Shown: positions 8,718-16,700, counted from the first letter of the stretch. The stretch: 42,479 bases of DNA from Deltaproteobacteria bacterium (GCA_013152945.1 JAADFL010000201.1:1-42479), one strand, 5' to 3'. Notes: a model not told the origin generated them from the sequence alone. Program-made: numbers and translations.

Positions 8718-10727
8718 ATGATCGACAAGAGAGTTCTAGCGGCAACCTTGTTGGTGGCAGCCGGGTCTCTGTATTGCGGCTCCTCGACCGAGCCGAGGTA
8801 CACCTTCCAGGGAGATGAGGGCGACCAGAAAAGCGAGAACAACACTTTCAACGGTAATGACACCACCATAAACAACGTAGGCACGGAAACCACCAACCCC
8901 ACCGGCACTGTACAAGGATTGGTATTGGACGATGAAACAGGTTCACCCCTCGAAAACGTGGCGGTTATTGCCCTGGCGGGAGGCAAGGTGCTCCAAACGA
9001 CAACCGATGCAAACGGGGCGTACGCCTTTACAGAGGTCCCGTCATCCAGCAGCCAGTTGTCAATGACCTTCAATATTGACGGGTACACCAGGGTTACCGC
9101 GGAAGTGGTGGTGGGCACCAAGGACGGACAGGACCAATACGAGTTGAACAACTTTACCGAAAATGTCAACATCAGGCTCTTTCCGCTCACGGCGGCGTTA
9201 AAAGGCACAGTGCTCACGGCTTCAAGGGATGCTGCCCCGGCAAAAAATGCCGACGTGGTTATTACCACCACGGGCAATGCCCTTGTGCAGGGACCTAGTT
9301 CATCGGCCGCGGCAGTCGCTACTTTCAAGTTCACAGCCAAGGTACAGACAACGGATACAGGTGATTTTCTTGCGCAGAATCTTCCGGGCGGCAGCGTTGT
9401 CAAGGGGAGTTGCGTGATACTTCCGTACGACGAGGATAATGATGGAGTAACAGACTATGACTCGGTTGCAGTCAAACTCGATTCCGGTCTGGTAGGCGGT
9501 GAAACACAGGAAGGCCGGCCCGGTGACGGCAGTGTTCCTCTTTTCCCCGGGGTTACCACGGATGTCGGGCCAATCCACCTGGTAGCGACCAATGGGGACG
9601 ACGTGCACGTCGTTTACACGAACATCGACAGAAACGGGTCTATTCAAATCGGCCAGAGCATCATCGTGGTTTTCAGTGATGACCTTCGGCAGGACACGCT
9701 ACTGGTTTTCGTGGAAACGGATGATGGGAACGTGTACCCGGAGTGGACATTGGACCACAACGCCCTTACCATACCGACCGAGGGGCTAAAGGCCGGAAAC
9801 TTGATATTGCATCTCCAGAGCTACGAGTCAAAGGATGGCTCGGTCGGCGGCCCGACTCTGATCGATTTCAAGGCAACAGGCGGAGCATTGCCTGCACCGG
9901 CCAACCTGACCATATCTTCACCGGACGCAGACAGGGATGGTACGCCCGAGGTGGATTACAATACAACGGGCATAACATTGTCCTTCGACCCGGTCCCGGG
10001 TGCGGCCGGGTACTTGGTCTTTGGAGCCGTGACCAGCCCATCGAAGTTCGATGCCCAGGGAGCGGGGAAGGAGATTCCCCAGTCCTTTATTCTTCTCACC
10101 ATGGCCCCGGTACAGGACACCTTGTTCCCCAAGATTGGAGTCAACCTTTCGGACAAGTTCGATGTCTTCGAGAATTTACCTCAAGGACATCCTTTCCTGG
10201 GCGGCCAGAAGATAACACTCCTTGTCAGGGCTGTTGATGCAACATTCGATTACCAGGCTTTGCCGAAACCGGGGGAGGGCATCGAGGGGTCGGTGACATT
10301 GGCGGACAATGTTGCGCCGAAGATAACCGCCATTCGCCAGTTCGGCTCGGCAAACAACATGGCAGGCACGGATCCGGCGGAGTTCAGGCTCGAGTTTACA
10401 TTCAGTGAACCCATGGATCCTTCCTCGGGCATCAATATTACATGGAGTGACGCAGGCCAGCCTGCGCCTACTCATTTCATCGGATCAACTACTCCTTACA
10501 GTACCGAGGTCAGCCAGGACGGCATGAAATGGACCTTGAGATACAAGGTGCCGGGCGGTGCGGACTGGTCGGGAGATGGAATCGCAAACATGACATCCCT
10601 GCTTGATACGAGTTCGAATCCGGCAGATCTTCCGGCGGCAACCGACCTTTGCGGGTTGAACCCAGTGGATGATGGCCCAAACAACGGAGTAAATCTCTAT
10701 CCCAAACCCTTGATGTGTCGCTGGTAA
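8718..10727 (+). CDS. Large secreted protein with Ig-like and CarboxypepD_reg-like domains
   Basis: A protein of about 669 residues with an N-terminal hydrophobic signal (VLAATLLVAAGSLYC). The position resembles a lipobox, but Tyr before Cys is non-canonical, so lipidation is uncertain. Two carboxypeptidase-regulatory-like β-domains follow (TGTVQGLVLDDETGSPL, then AALKGTVLTASRDAAP). Next is an Ig-like segment with the SbsA/Big_5 look (SIIVVFSDDLRQDTLLVFV), a fibronectin-like stretch, and a second Big_5-like unit (RLEFTFSEPMDPSSGINI). The ATG at 8718 is chosen over the GTG at 8709, because GGAG sits eight bases before the ATG and overlaps the GTG. Probably displayed on the surface; no enzymatic motif is visible. 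A branched terminator follows the gene. Confidence 0.75.
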   Translation: MIDKRVLAATLLVAAGSLYCGSSTEPRYTFQGDEGDQKSENNTFNGNDTTINNVGTETTNPTGTVQGLVLDDETGSPLENVAVIALAGGKVLQTTTDANGAYAFTEVPSSSSQLSMTFNIDGYTRVTAEVVVGTKDGQDQYELNNFTENVNIRLFPLTAALKGTVLTASRDAAPAKNADVVITTTGNALVQGPSSSAAAVATFKFTAKVQTTDTGDFLAQNLPGGSVVKGSCVILPYDEDNDGVTDYDSVAVKLDSGLVGGETQEGRPGDGSVPLFPGVTTDVGPIHLVATNGDDVHVVYTNIDRNGSIQIGQSIIVVFSDDLRQDTLLVFVETDDGNVYPEWTLDHNALTIPTEGLKAGNLILHLQSYESKDGSVGGPTLIDFKATGGALPAPANLTISSPDADRDGTPEVDYNTTGITLSFDPVPGAAGYLVFGAVTSPSKFDAQGAGKEIPQSFILLTMAPVQDTLFPKIGVNLSDKFDVFENLPQGHPFLGGQKITLLVRAVDATFDYQALPKPGEGIEGSVTLADNVAPKITAIRQFGSANNMAGTDPAEFRLEFTFSEPMDPSSGINITWSDAGQPAPTHFIGSTTPYSTEVSQDGMKWTLRYKVPGGADWSGDGIANMTSLLDTSSNPADLPAATDLCGLNPVDDGPNNGVNLYPKPLMCRW

Positions 10728-10791
10728 AGAATGTTCGAAAGCGCAGGGCATAGTCTAAGCGGTGAAAGCGAACAAAGGCCGGACTCCCCAT

Positions 10792-10850
10792 GTTCGGCGG
10801 ATGCACGTGCGGTTACCGTAAATCCGATATTGAACCGAACTGACTTTTTT
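10792..10850 (+). terminator. Branched terminator-like hairpin after the secreted-protein gene
   Basis: Outer stem GTTCGG/CCGAAC (10792-10797 with 10835-10840) and inner stem CGGAT/ATCCG (10798-10802 with 10822-10826) enclose the small palindrome GCACGTGC. Six Ts follow at 10845-10850. It lies at the junction of converging genes. A separate six-base hairpin GGACAA/TTGTCC (10919-10940) sits just past the selB stop on the other strand but has no T-run. Confidence 0.5.
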
Positions 10851-10943
10851 GGCGGGACTGCAGGCTGAAGTTTTTCCGGTTGGGTCGTTTGCTTTTCCCC
10901 CGATTGTTTTCAGTTACAGGACAAAGGCCGCAGCTTGTCCGCT

Positions 10944-12833
10944 TTACTTGTTTTTCCCCCTTAGGACCCGTTTGTCACCGATTCTCATGGTTATACGGAT
11001 CCTGTCGAAGTATTCCAACAACGGTATTGCATGTTTTCTTGTGATCTTTGCCAGGTTTTTGAATTCCGATGGTGTAATCGACTCCTGGTTTGCAAGGTAT
11101 TCCCTGACCTCGTTGATTATTGAATCCAGTGCTTGCTTGGAAAAGGACATGTCCTGTTTGACCCTGACGAGCCGGCCATCTTCGTGCAAATTGAAGAGAG
11201 CCAGGTTCAGGTTCTTTTCATCCGCCTCGATCAGGGTCTTCAACTCCTTGTATTTTGGCGGGGCGAGCCCTGCTGATGCATATATTACGGCCAGCTTGTC
11301 CTCCAGATCTTTCGTCTTGTTGTCATGTTCTCCTGCAGGCCTGATGTTGCCGTGTACCGATATAATGTCCCCCTGGCCTAGAGCCTCTTTGACAGCGAAC
11401 TCCAGTGCTTCCATGCACTTTGAAGCACCGGTCTTCCCGGCCAGGATGGTTGTTGAAAGTTTGCCTCTTTCTTGCCAGTCTATGGCAATCTTTTTTATGT
11501 CCTCCCTGAGTGCTTCGAGCGTTTTCCTGGTAACGATTTTTCCGCCCAGGTCTATTGCGAGGCCGTTTTCATTTTCCAGCTTGGATGCAATGGCCTTGAC
11601 CTTATCCATGTTTAGGCCCAGCATTGCACGCGCTTCCGGGAATGTGAGGCATCTTTTGCCCTGTTCATCTGCGAATGCCAGCAGGGCATCCTCTTGGGAG
11701 CATTCACAGAGCCTGGCGAGGAGGGTAGCCAACCTTGCATTCCTTAGACGGGGCGGTCTAGGGTGGAGCACTGCGCCGCCTCCCATAGTATAACCAAATT
11801 TTATACTCCTCCTCGATCCACGGATTACGAAGTGTTCGCCGAATATCACTGAAACAGGTGCATTCAATTTCAATCTTGCGAGGTGCCTGGAGTTGGATGT
11901 CTTGCCGAGGATCGTGATCCTTGCATTTATTCGACCGGTGCCGAAGTGCACTGTGTATACCGATTTTCCTCCTCCGGGCAATGCCCGGTCATCCATTACC
12001 TGCAAGACAACCCCGACCTCGCGTGTTATACCGAGGACACCCTTGGCGGCAACAAGCGAGCCCCGCGGAACCATGTCACTTGTAACACCGGACAGGTTCA
12101 ATGCAGTTCTGCTGCCTGCCTCGATGCTTTCAGCATTTTGGCCGTGTACCTGGATACCCCTTACCCTGGCAATGGTCCTTGAGGGAAAGATCTCCAGACC
12201 CTGATTTACTTCGATGCGTCCACTTAGCAATGTGCCTGTGACTACGGTTCCAAATCCCCTGATATTGAAAGAACGGTCTACGTACAGCCTGGTGATGGTA
12301 GAGTATGCGTCTATGGGATCCAGGTTTTTGGAAACATCGGACACTGCCTTCGCAAGTTCGTCCAGGCCGCTTCCATTTACGGCTGATACAGGTACCACAT
12401 CGGCACCTTTGTACCCGGTTTCATCCAGGAACTCCCGTACATCTTCCCCGGCCAAGTGCAGTTCCTCTGGATCCACGAGATCAATTTTTGTAACAGCCGC
12501 TACAATCTTTTCGATACCGAGAAGCCTGCAAATCCTTAGATGCTCCCTTGTCTGAGGCATGACTCCCTCGTCGGCAGCCACTACCAGTATTACGATCCTG
12601 GCGCCGAAGACGCCGGCAACCATGTTTTTTACAAAGTCCTCGTGGCCCGGCACATCGACTACGCCTGCTGTGAGGCCGCTTGGAAGTTTCCAACTCGTAT
12701 ATCCTGACTCTATGGTTATTCCCCGTCTCTTCTCCTCGTCCAGCCTGTCGCAGTCCACGCCTGTCAGGGCCTTGACCAAGGCTGTCTTGCCGTGATCGAC
12801 ATGACCTGCAAATGCGACAACAAGTCTCTTCAA
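10944..12833 (-). CDS. selB: Selenocysteine-specific elongation factor SelB
   Basis: SelB is a GTPase that delivers Sec-tRNA to ribosomes at UGA codons marked by a SECIS hairpin. The protein of about 629 residues has GHVDHGKT (G1, residues 10-17), DVPGHE (G3) and TKID (G4). EF-Tu-like β-barrels follow, then C-terminal winged-helix repeats ending in the SelB hallmark RKHAIPLLEYFDR...GDKRVL. A TTG start at 12833 is preferred, giving MKRLVVAFAGHVDHG, because GGAG lies six bases upstream. The GTG at 12860 would add nine residues and has GGA abutting it. No selA, selC, selD or selenoprotein gene is visible here, so they should lie elsewhere. It diverges from the DUF362 gene. The leader holds a large stem-loop. 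Confidence 0.95.
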   Translation of the reverse strand: MKRLVVAFAGHVDHGKTALVKALTGVDCDRLDEEKRRGITIESGYTSWKLPSGLTAGVVDVPGHEDFVKNMVAGVFGARIVILVVAADEGVMPQTREHLRICRLLGIEKIVAAVTKIDLVDPEELHLAGEDVREFLDETGYKGADVVPVSAVNGSGLDELAKAVSDVSKNLDPIDAYSTITRLYVDRSFNIRGFGTVVTGTLLSGRIEVNQGLEIFPSRTIARVRGIQVHGQNAESIEAGSRTALNLSGVTSDMVPRGSLVAAKGVLGITREVGVVLQVMDDRALPGGGKSVYTVHFGTGRINARITILGKTSNSRHLARLKLNAPVSVIFGEHFVIRGSRRSIKFGYTMGGGAVLHPRPPRLRNARLATLLARLCECSQEDALLAFADEQGKRCLTFPEARAMLGLNMDKVKAIASKLENENGLAIDLGGKIVTRKTLEALREDIKKIAIDWQERGKLSTTILAGKTGASKCMEALEFAVKEALGQGDIISVHGNIRPAGEHDNKTKDLEDKLAVIYASAGLAPPKYKELKTLIEADEKNLNLALFNLHEDGRLVRVKQDMSFSKQALDSIINEVREYLANQESITPSEFKNLAKITRKHAIPLLEYFDRIRITMRIGDKRVLRGKNK

Positions 12834-12890
12834 TATTCGCTCCAAGGGGCGTCCGGTCACTCCAAGTGACGGCCTGCAAGCATGACCGTG

Positions 12891-12943
12891 TCTTCAAGCC
12901 GGGTTTGCGGCAGGCCGGCCTTACATGCTGCCCGCCTTGAAGA
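12891..12943 (-). promoter_or_regulatory. Large stem-loop in the selB leader
   Basis: Arms TCTTCAAG and CTTGAAGA (12891-12898, 12936-12943) pair perfectly. Inside, GCGGCAG (12907-12913) pairs with CTGCCCGC (12928-12935) with one bulged C; the two stems stack on one side and leave an eight-base bulge on the other. The apical region contains the palindrome GGCCGGCC. It lies 58 bases before the selB start. SelB is known to bind a SECIS-like element in the selAB leader of E. coli; a similar role here is inference only. Confidence 0.45.
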
Positions 12944-12997
12944 TAGCATACCGGCTGGGGCGGGCGCCATTGGTTATTAGATTGCCTTGGGCGGTAT

Positions 12998-13027
12998 TTG
13001 CCCCAAATCATAATCCGGGTATATATT
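12998..13027 (+). promoter_or_regulatory. Possible promoter of the DUF362 gene
   Basis: TTGCCC (12998-13003), an 18-base spacer and TATATT (13022-13027) lie about 40 bases before the preferred start. TATATT fits well and the -35 is only moderate. A short imperfect dyad TTGGGC/GCCCCAA overlaps the -35 region. Confidence 0.35.
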
Positions 13028-13065
13028 AATCGTGTCGTATAAAAGGAATGGAAAGGGGATTCGCC

Positions 13066-14955
13066 TTGACAGCGCAAATCAGTAAAAAAAACCTTATCCT
13101 GGCCGGGCGCTTGTTGAAAGAGGCAGAGAATTTAAGAGGAGACTTGAACCTTGGGATCGGCGGTAAGCAGGATGCGGCCCTAAGACTGGCCGCCGGGCTT
13201 GCCGCCAACCGCATAACCAGCGGGAACATTCCTGTTGATCCGGAACTGAGGGCCGTGTGGACGGCCTCGCGTCTTTTGGCCGAGGAGCTGAATTTTTCAG
13301 CAGGCATGGAATTGAATGATACCAACTTGTTGCCCGAGGTAACAAGGTGCTGCATGCCGGACATGATTTCTTATCTCCCCGTGCCTTCCGGCCCGCTGGC
13401 TTCACTGAGGAAGGCCTTGAGGAAAAGGCCCGGCTTGGCGGCCGACTTGCTGGGCCAGGCCTCCAGGTTGAAATCGGTTGAATCCGGAAAGACAAAAGTT
13501 GTAACTGCCACGTCAAAGGGCAAGGACAAGATAGAGCTGATATCGCAAGTTCTGGAAAGGCTTCCGCTCGAATCCATGGTACAGGCTGCTTCCGATCGTT
13601 CAGGCAAGTTCAAGGAAGATTGTCTCGCTGTAATCAGGGTATACACAGGGCCTGCACAATTGCCGGTAGATGACGGCTTGTACCCGGACCCTACACTGGT
13701 GTTGAAAATAATTTCTTCCTTGCTCGAGGCTGGTATCGGCAGGGTGATTATCGGAACCGATGGCGGTGAGGCCGGGGCTGTTCCTTCCTGTAGTGAGCCG
13801 GCCAGGCTTTTTGCAAGGCTCGGATTTCTCGACGAGGGTCTTAATCCCATCGAAGATATCAATCCTGCCTCGCCTCCGCCTGCAAAGGTCCTGGTTGCAG
13901 GAGAAGAAAGAGACATTCCGATAATCGATCTCGGGTCTGACGGCGGCAGGCATACATGGTCGTCTGCGGACTTGAGGGTACTTGTGGCATCCCCCAGGGT
14001 ACATGGCGCTGATCGCTTGGCCTTGACATTGCACGGCCTGGTTGACCACAAGAGGAGCAAGGGTGATCCAAGCCTGGCAAGGGAAACCGCAGTTGAACTC
14101 GCTGCGAGTCATCCTGTCCACATGGCCGTTCTTGAAGCAACCACCGGGTCGGACGGCCCCGGAGGTGAATATTCATGTCCCAGGTCCAAGTTGCTTCGGA
14201 CAATAGTGGCGTCGTCCAATCCCCTGGCGGTCGATATTTTGTCGGCGCAGATTTTGGGAGTGAATCCCTTCAAATCCAAAATGATCGATCTTGCAGTAAA
14301 AGAACTCGGCTTGACTCCTTACTTTGTTGATGGCGAGGTCTATAGAATCGAGCAATGGAGAAACAAGCGATTGGCTCCATTGCTTACTACAAGGCATGGA
14401 ATAACCAGGAAAATATTGTTTGATGTTCCTAAAACCGGAGGGAATCCGGGTAAAAGGGCACTGGACATTGTGTTGCTTCGTCCGTTTTGGGCAGGGGGAG
14501 CGCGACCTGCAGCGATAAGTGCCAGATTGATTGAAACGAAATTGCTGAAAAAAGAGCTTGAAAAGAAAGGTCCCAGGGCAAAACTCTCCAACTCGGATCC
14601 AGCCTTTTTTCTCCTGGCACGGGAACTGCCGAGAAGGGACATTGGTTTGCTTTTATCTTTCTTAAAGAGCGAGAGCGAGACAATCGAGGCAGGTACGGGC
14701 AACCCAAGGCGGCTGGGACATATCCTGCGCCTGGGAGATGGTATGCTTCAAATGAGATCCTTTTCTGCAAGGCCGGTAATCGCAGCAACCGAGATAGTTA
14801 GAGGAGTCGCTTATGGCAGGTGGAATTTCCAGACAGTTCTCGAAGACTTGAGGGTCTGGGAAGAGATACATTCACTTTCTCTGGGCACCAGGCTGTCCAT
14901 CAACCGCTTCAATGCTCCGAGGAGGAGGGTCGTTCCGGGTTTCAGGGATAATTAA
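13066..14955 (+). CDS. Oversized DUF362-domain protein
   Basis: A protein of about 629 residues. The centre (about 160-420) matches the DUF362 pattern: PDPTLVLKIISSLLEAG, a Gly/Asp-rich 'glycan-like' stretch, ASPRVHGADRLALTLHG, then DGPGG and IVASSNPLAVDILSAQILG before a helical end. DUF362 proteins are often tied to iron-sulfur chemistry, but no Cys cluster typical of a ferredoxin is seen here. The N-terminal 150 and C-terminal 200 residues match nothing I recognise. The family is usually shorter. The TTG at 13066 follows AAAGGGG by seven bases; the ATG at 13048 (six residues longer) has AAAAGG only two bases away. No signal peptide. It is divergent from selB. Function unknown. Confidence 0.7.
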   Translation: MTAQISKKNLILAGRLLKEAENLRGDLNLGIGGKQDAALRLAAGLAANRITSGNIPVDPELRAVWTASRLLAEELNFSAGMELNDTNLLPEVTRCCMPDMISYLPVPSGPLASLRKALRKRPGLAADLLGQASRLKSVESGKTKVVTATSKGKDKIELISQVLERLPLESMVQAASDRSGKFKEDCLAVIRVYTGPAQLPVDDGLYPDPTLVLKIISSLLEAGIGRVIIGTDGGEAGAVPSCSEPARLFARLGFLDEGLNPIEDINPASPPPAKVLVAGEERDIPIIDLGSDGGRHTWSSADLRVLVASPRVHGADRLALTLHGLVDHKRSKGDPSLARETAVELAASHPVHMAVLEATTGSDGPGGEYSCPRSKLLRTIVASSNPLAVDILSAQILGVNPFKSKMIDLAVKELGLTPYFVDGEVYRIEQWRNKRLAPLLTTRHGITRKILFDVPKTGGNPGKRALDIVLLRPFWAGGARPAAISARLIETKLLKKELEKKGPRAKLSNSDPAFFLLARELPRRDIGLLLSFLKSESETIEAGTGNPRRLGHILRLGDGMLQMRSFSARPVIAATEIVRGVAYGRWNFQTVLEDLRVWEEIHSLSLGTRLSINRFNAPRRRVVPGFRDN

Positions 14956-14968
14956 CCCTGTGGTTTTT
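14943..14968 (+). terminator. Weak terminator at the end of the DUF362 gene
   Basis: CAGGG (14943-14947) and CCCTG (14956-14960) form a five-base stem straddling the TAA stop, followed by TGG and five Ts. A second small hairpin, TCCCG/CGGGA (14975-14990), follows in the convergent gap before the next minus-strand gene. Confidence 0.35.
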
Positions 14969-15086
14969 GCCACATCCCGGCGGATCGGGAAGTGCTTGGT
15001 TGCACTGGTCCTCCTCGAAATTGTTACCCGCTGCTATGCCGAATTTCAAAATATTTCTGTCCCTGGTCGCTCCCGGGCAATGACAC

Positions 15087-15566
15087 CTAACCCGGTTTGT
15101 TTCTGTTGTCGTTGGAATCGTGGGAAGTGTCGACAAAGTCTGAAAGACCAGGCAAGTCTTCAGATGCTCTAAGCTTGTATGCCTTTCTGGGCTTTACCAT
15201 GAATCCGGCAGCCTCCCTTTTTTCCCTGTATCTCTGTTGGGCATAGTGATTCTTGCAAAGCCCCCTGGCAACAGCAGGGTTGTTGCACCCCTGAACAGAA
15301 CAAGTTCCCTTTTCCCGCGGCTTCCTGCCCCGGCCAGAGCCGGGCGGCCTGCCCCTTTTCCGGTTGGTAACCTGGTCGAGTGCCTCCTGTCTCTTTCTGG
15401 CCAGGTCTTCCAGTGTTTTGATTCGTTCCTGGAGTGCTCCGAGTTCTTCAATCAACCTCGACGAGTTTTCTTTGAGAGCCTCTTCGACCCGCTGTTGGAG
15501 TTCCGAAAGCTTGGACTCTACCAGGGCTTTTATTACGCTCAGGAGATCAGAACCGCTCTCGGCCAT
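15087..15566 (-). CDS. Coiled-coil, AT-hook-like, Zn-motif protein
   Basis: A 159-residue hydrophilic protein. Residues about 5-65 form a charged coiled coil (LSVIKALVESKLSELQQRVEE onward, heptad-like). A basic segment KRGRPPGSGRGRKP follows, which contains the GRP core of AT-hooks that bind the DNA minor groove. Residues about 89-110 hold CSVQGCNNPAVARGLCKNH, a C-x4-C-x8-C-x2-H arrangement likely to bind zinc. The tail is basic, then polar. This suggests an oligomeric DNA- or RNA-binding protein; no family name can be given. It converges with the DUF362 gene and lies about 280 bases downstream of the Fe-S gene on the same strand. Between them is a GC-rich repeat. Confidence 0.75.
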   Translation of the reverse strand: MAESGSDLLSVIKALVESKLSELQQRVEEALKENSSRLIEELGALQERIKTLEDLARKRQEALDQVTNRKRGRPPGSGRGRKPREKGTCSVQGCNNPAVARGLCKNHYAQQRYREKREAAGFMVKPRKAYKLRASEDLPGLSDFVDTSHDSNDNRNKPG

Positions 15567-15729
15567 GTATCCTCCACGAAATCAGGTATTCTTCTCGATT
15601 AACATCATCAATTTTTTCAACTACAGGCAAAGCAGTGTGACTGTCAAGGGGTTGAATACATGATTGTCATTGGTACGTCAAATATCAGAAGGAATTAACT
15701 ACAGAGGCAAACCTGGGGGAGGCATCCAT

Positions 15730-15785
15730 GGACGGGCACCCCGCTGCCCGTCCCGCTGCCCGTCCCCGCTGCCCGTCCCGCTGCC
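15730..15785. repeat. GC-rich 12-bp tandem repeat with hairpin
   Basis: The unit CCCGCTGCCCGT occurs at 15740-15751, 15752-15763 and 15765-15776, plus a partial copy to 15785; one extra C interrupts it. A single left arm GGACGGGCA (15730-15738) pairs perfectly over nine bases with TGCCCGTCC (15745-15753) and could pair with the later copies too. It lies in the non-coding gap between two minus-strand genes (15567-15847), where nothing else is apparent. Confidence 0.85.
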
Positions 15786-15847
15786 TATCACCCCTGCTGC
15801 CTCCCTGCTGTTCCCTTTTTTTAGCATCAGTAACGACTCTGGTTGCT

Positions 15848-16369
15848 CTATCGCCCCAGTAGTTCACGAATTTTTTCAAGCTTTTCTTCACCGTCCGGTT
15901 GGCCTGCAAGAACAGTACAGGCCTCGGGTTCGGCCTCGCCCTGTCTCAATGCCGTGGCAAAGGCCATGCAGGCAGGGTATCCGCATTCTTTGCATGGGGC
16001 TTTTCTCGGCAAGAGCTTGAGCAACTCTATCACCGAAGGCGGATCGAAGGTGGTATAGTCCGGCTCGATAGAGCCTTTCCTGGACCGAATGTCATCGAGA
16101 AACAGGAGCAACTCACTTGAAAATTTCTCAGCCTCGTCATTGTCCGTGAACTTTGCGATGGACACGGTGTTCTGGTTTAATACTACCTTGTGCCCATTGT
16201 GCATGAACTTGATGAACGAGCCCTTTGCGTTGTACTTGGCGTTGTCGATCTCCCTGTTGATGTAAGGCAGGAGGTCAGTCAAGTCTTCATCTATTGTCAG
16301 ATTGTAGTTCACCTCTTCGGACGATGACTCACAGGCCGGGCGGAATATCTTGGACTCTTTTATGTTCAT
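15848..16369 (-). CDS. Fe-S cluster domain protein (CxxC-G-x-x-x-C type)
   Basis: A protein of about 173 residues. The C-terminal third carries PCKECGYPACMAFATALRQGE then EACTVL: four cysteines in the layout of the PF04060-type [4Fe-4S] domain found in corrinoid/acetyl-CoA-pathway proteins and in RnfB. The first 100 residues are a separate domain beginning VNYNLTIDEDLTDLLPYI, which I do not recognise. No membrane segment or signal, so it is cytoplasmic. The ATG at 16369 is preferred because GGAG lies seven bases upstream; the ATG at 16402 (11 residues longer) has GGAG directly abutting it. It is divergent from the membrane ferredoxin gene, which suggests shared redox work and shared control. 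Its electron partner is unknown. Confidence 0.8.
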   Translation of the reverse strand: MNIKESKIFRPACESSSEEVNYNLTIDEDLTDLLPYINREIDNAKYNAKGSFIKFMHNGHKVVLNQNTVSIAKFTDNDEAEKFSSELLLFLDDIRSRKGSIEPDYTTFDPPSVIELLKLLPRKAPCKECGYPACMAFATALRQGEAEPEACTVLAGQPDGEEKLEKIRELLGR

Positions 16370-16435
16370 TTTACATCTCCCGTTTCCTCTCTCATTTCGC
16401 ATCTCCTTTCCCTCGACAAAACCACTAAGGGATTT

Positions 16436-16474
16436 TTACCGGGCATATTTTGCACCAGGATAAAAACCCGGTAA
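16436..16474. promoter_or_regulatory. Inverted repeat upstream of the Fe-S gene
   Basis: Perfect eight-base arms TTACCGGG (16436-16443) and CCCGGTAA (16467-16474) are separated by 23 bases, so their centres are 31 bp apart, close to three helical turns. This could be a paired operator or an RNA hairpin in the Fe-S gene leader (minus strand). No T-run follows. Confidence 0.5.
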
Positions 16475-16497
16475 CCAAACCTGGAATTCAAGATAAC

Positions 16498-16509
16498 TTG
16501 TACATACAA
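16498..16509. promoter_or_regulatory. Short palindrome in divergent region
   Basis: TTGTACATACAA: TTGTA and TACAA are perfectly inverted around CA. It resembles a short operator half-site pair. Its regulator is unknown. Confidence 0.35.
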
Positions 16510-16529
16510 ATTTACAATAGAAAAAATCG

Positions 16530-16553
16530 CATGCAAAAAAACATGCAAAAAAG
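16530..16553. repeat. 12-bp direct repeat, CATGCAAAAAAA
   Basis: Two adjacent copies of CATGCAAAAAA(A/G) lie at 16530-16541 and 16542-16553. On the minus strand each copy presents TTGCAT after a T-run, a possible -35-like element for the Fe-S gene; TAAATT lies 16 bases downstream of the nearer one. Confidence 0.7.
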
Positions 16554-16629
16554 TTGTCGCTCTTCTGGTTCAAAAACCACTGCCCGGCCATACCCAGCAT
16601 GTAAGTTGCTGTGTCCCGGTTGCGATTGC

Positions 16630-16657
16630 TTGGCTTTCCTTGTGGTTGTGCTATATA
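16630..16657 (+). promoter_or_regulatory. Promoter of the NapH-like gene
   Basis: TTGGCT (16630-16635), a 16-base spacer and TATATA (16652-16657) with TGC directly before the -10. Predicted start near 16664. That leaves only about ten bases before the GTG at 16674 but a normal leader for the TTG at 16701, which helps decide the start codon. Confidence 0.55.
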
Positions 16658-16700
16658 GGGCATGGCTGAGTAGGTGACAGCCTCTTGGAGGAGGACCGCG

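Noticed and set aside
7769-9403. A 544-codon open frame on the minus strand
   Set aside because: It lies antisense across two convincing + strand genes with signals, ribosome sites and family features. Its own translation is Ser/Pro/Thr-rich and matches no fold.
10605-10630. GTTCGAATCC, resembling a tRNA T-loop
   Set aside because: It lies inside the secreted-protein gene, and no acceptor or anticodon arms fit around it.
10849-11793. A 314-codon + strand frame at the end of selB
   Set aside because: It is the mirror of the selB C-terminal coding region, which has clear SelB motifs; the + frame shows only Ser/Phe-rich noise.
12861-13047. A possible selC (tRNA-Sec) near selB
   Set aside because: The structured leader was tested by eye for a cloverleaf on both strands; no T-loop consensus or eight-base acceptor with discriminator is present.
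15685-15909. A 74-codon minus frame through the GC-rich repeat
   Set aside because: It overlaps the end of the Fe-S gene, has no ribosome site, and its Arg/Gly-rich middle simply reflects the repeat.
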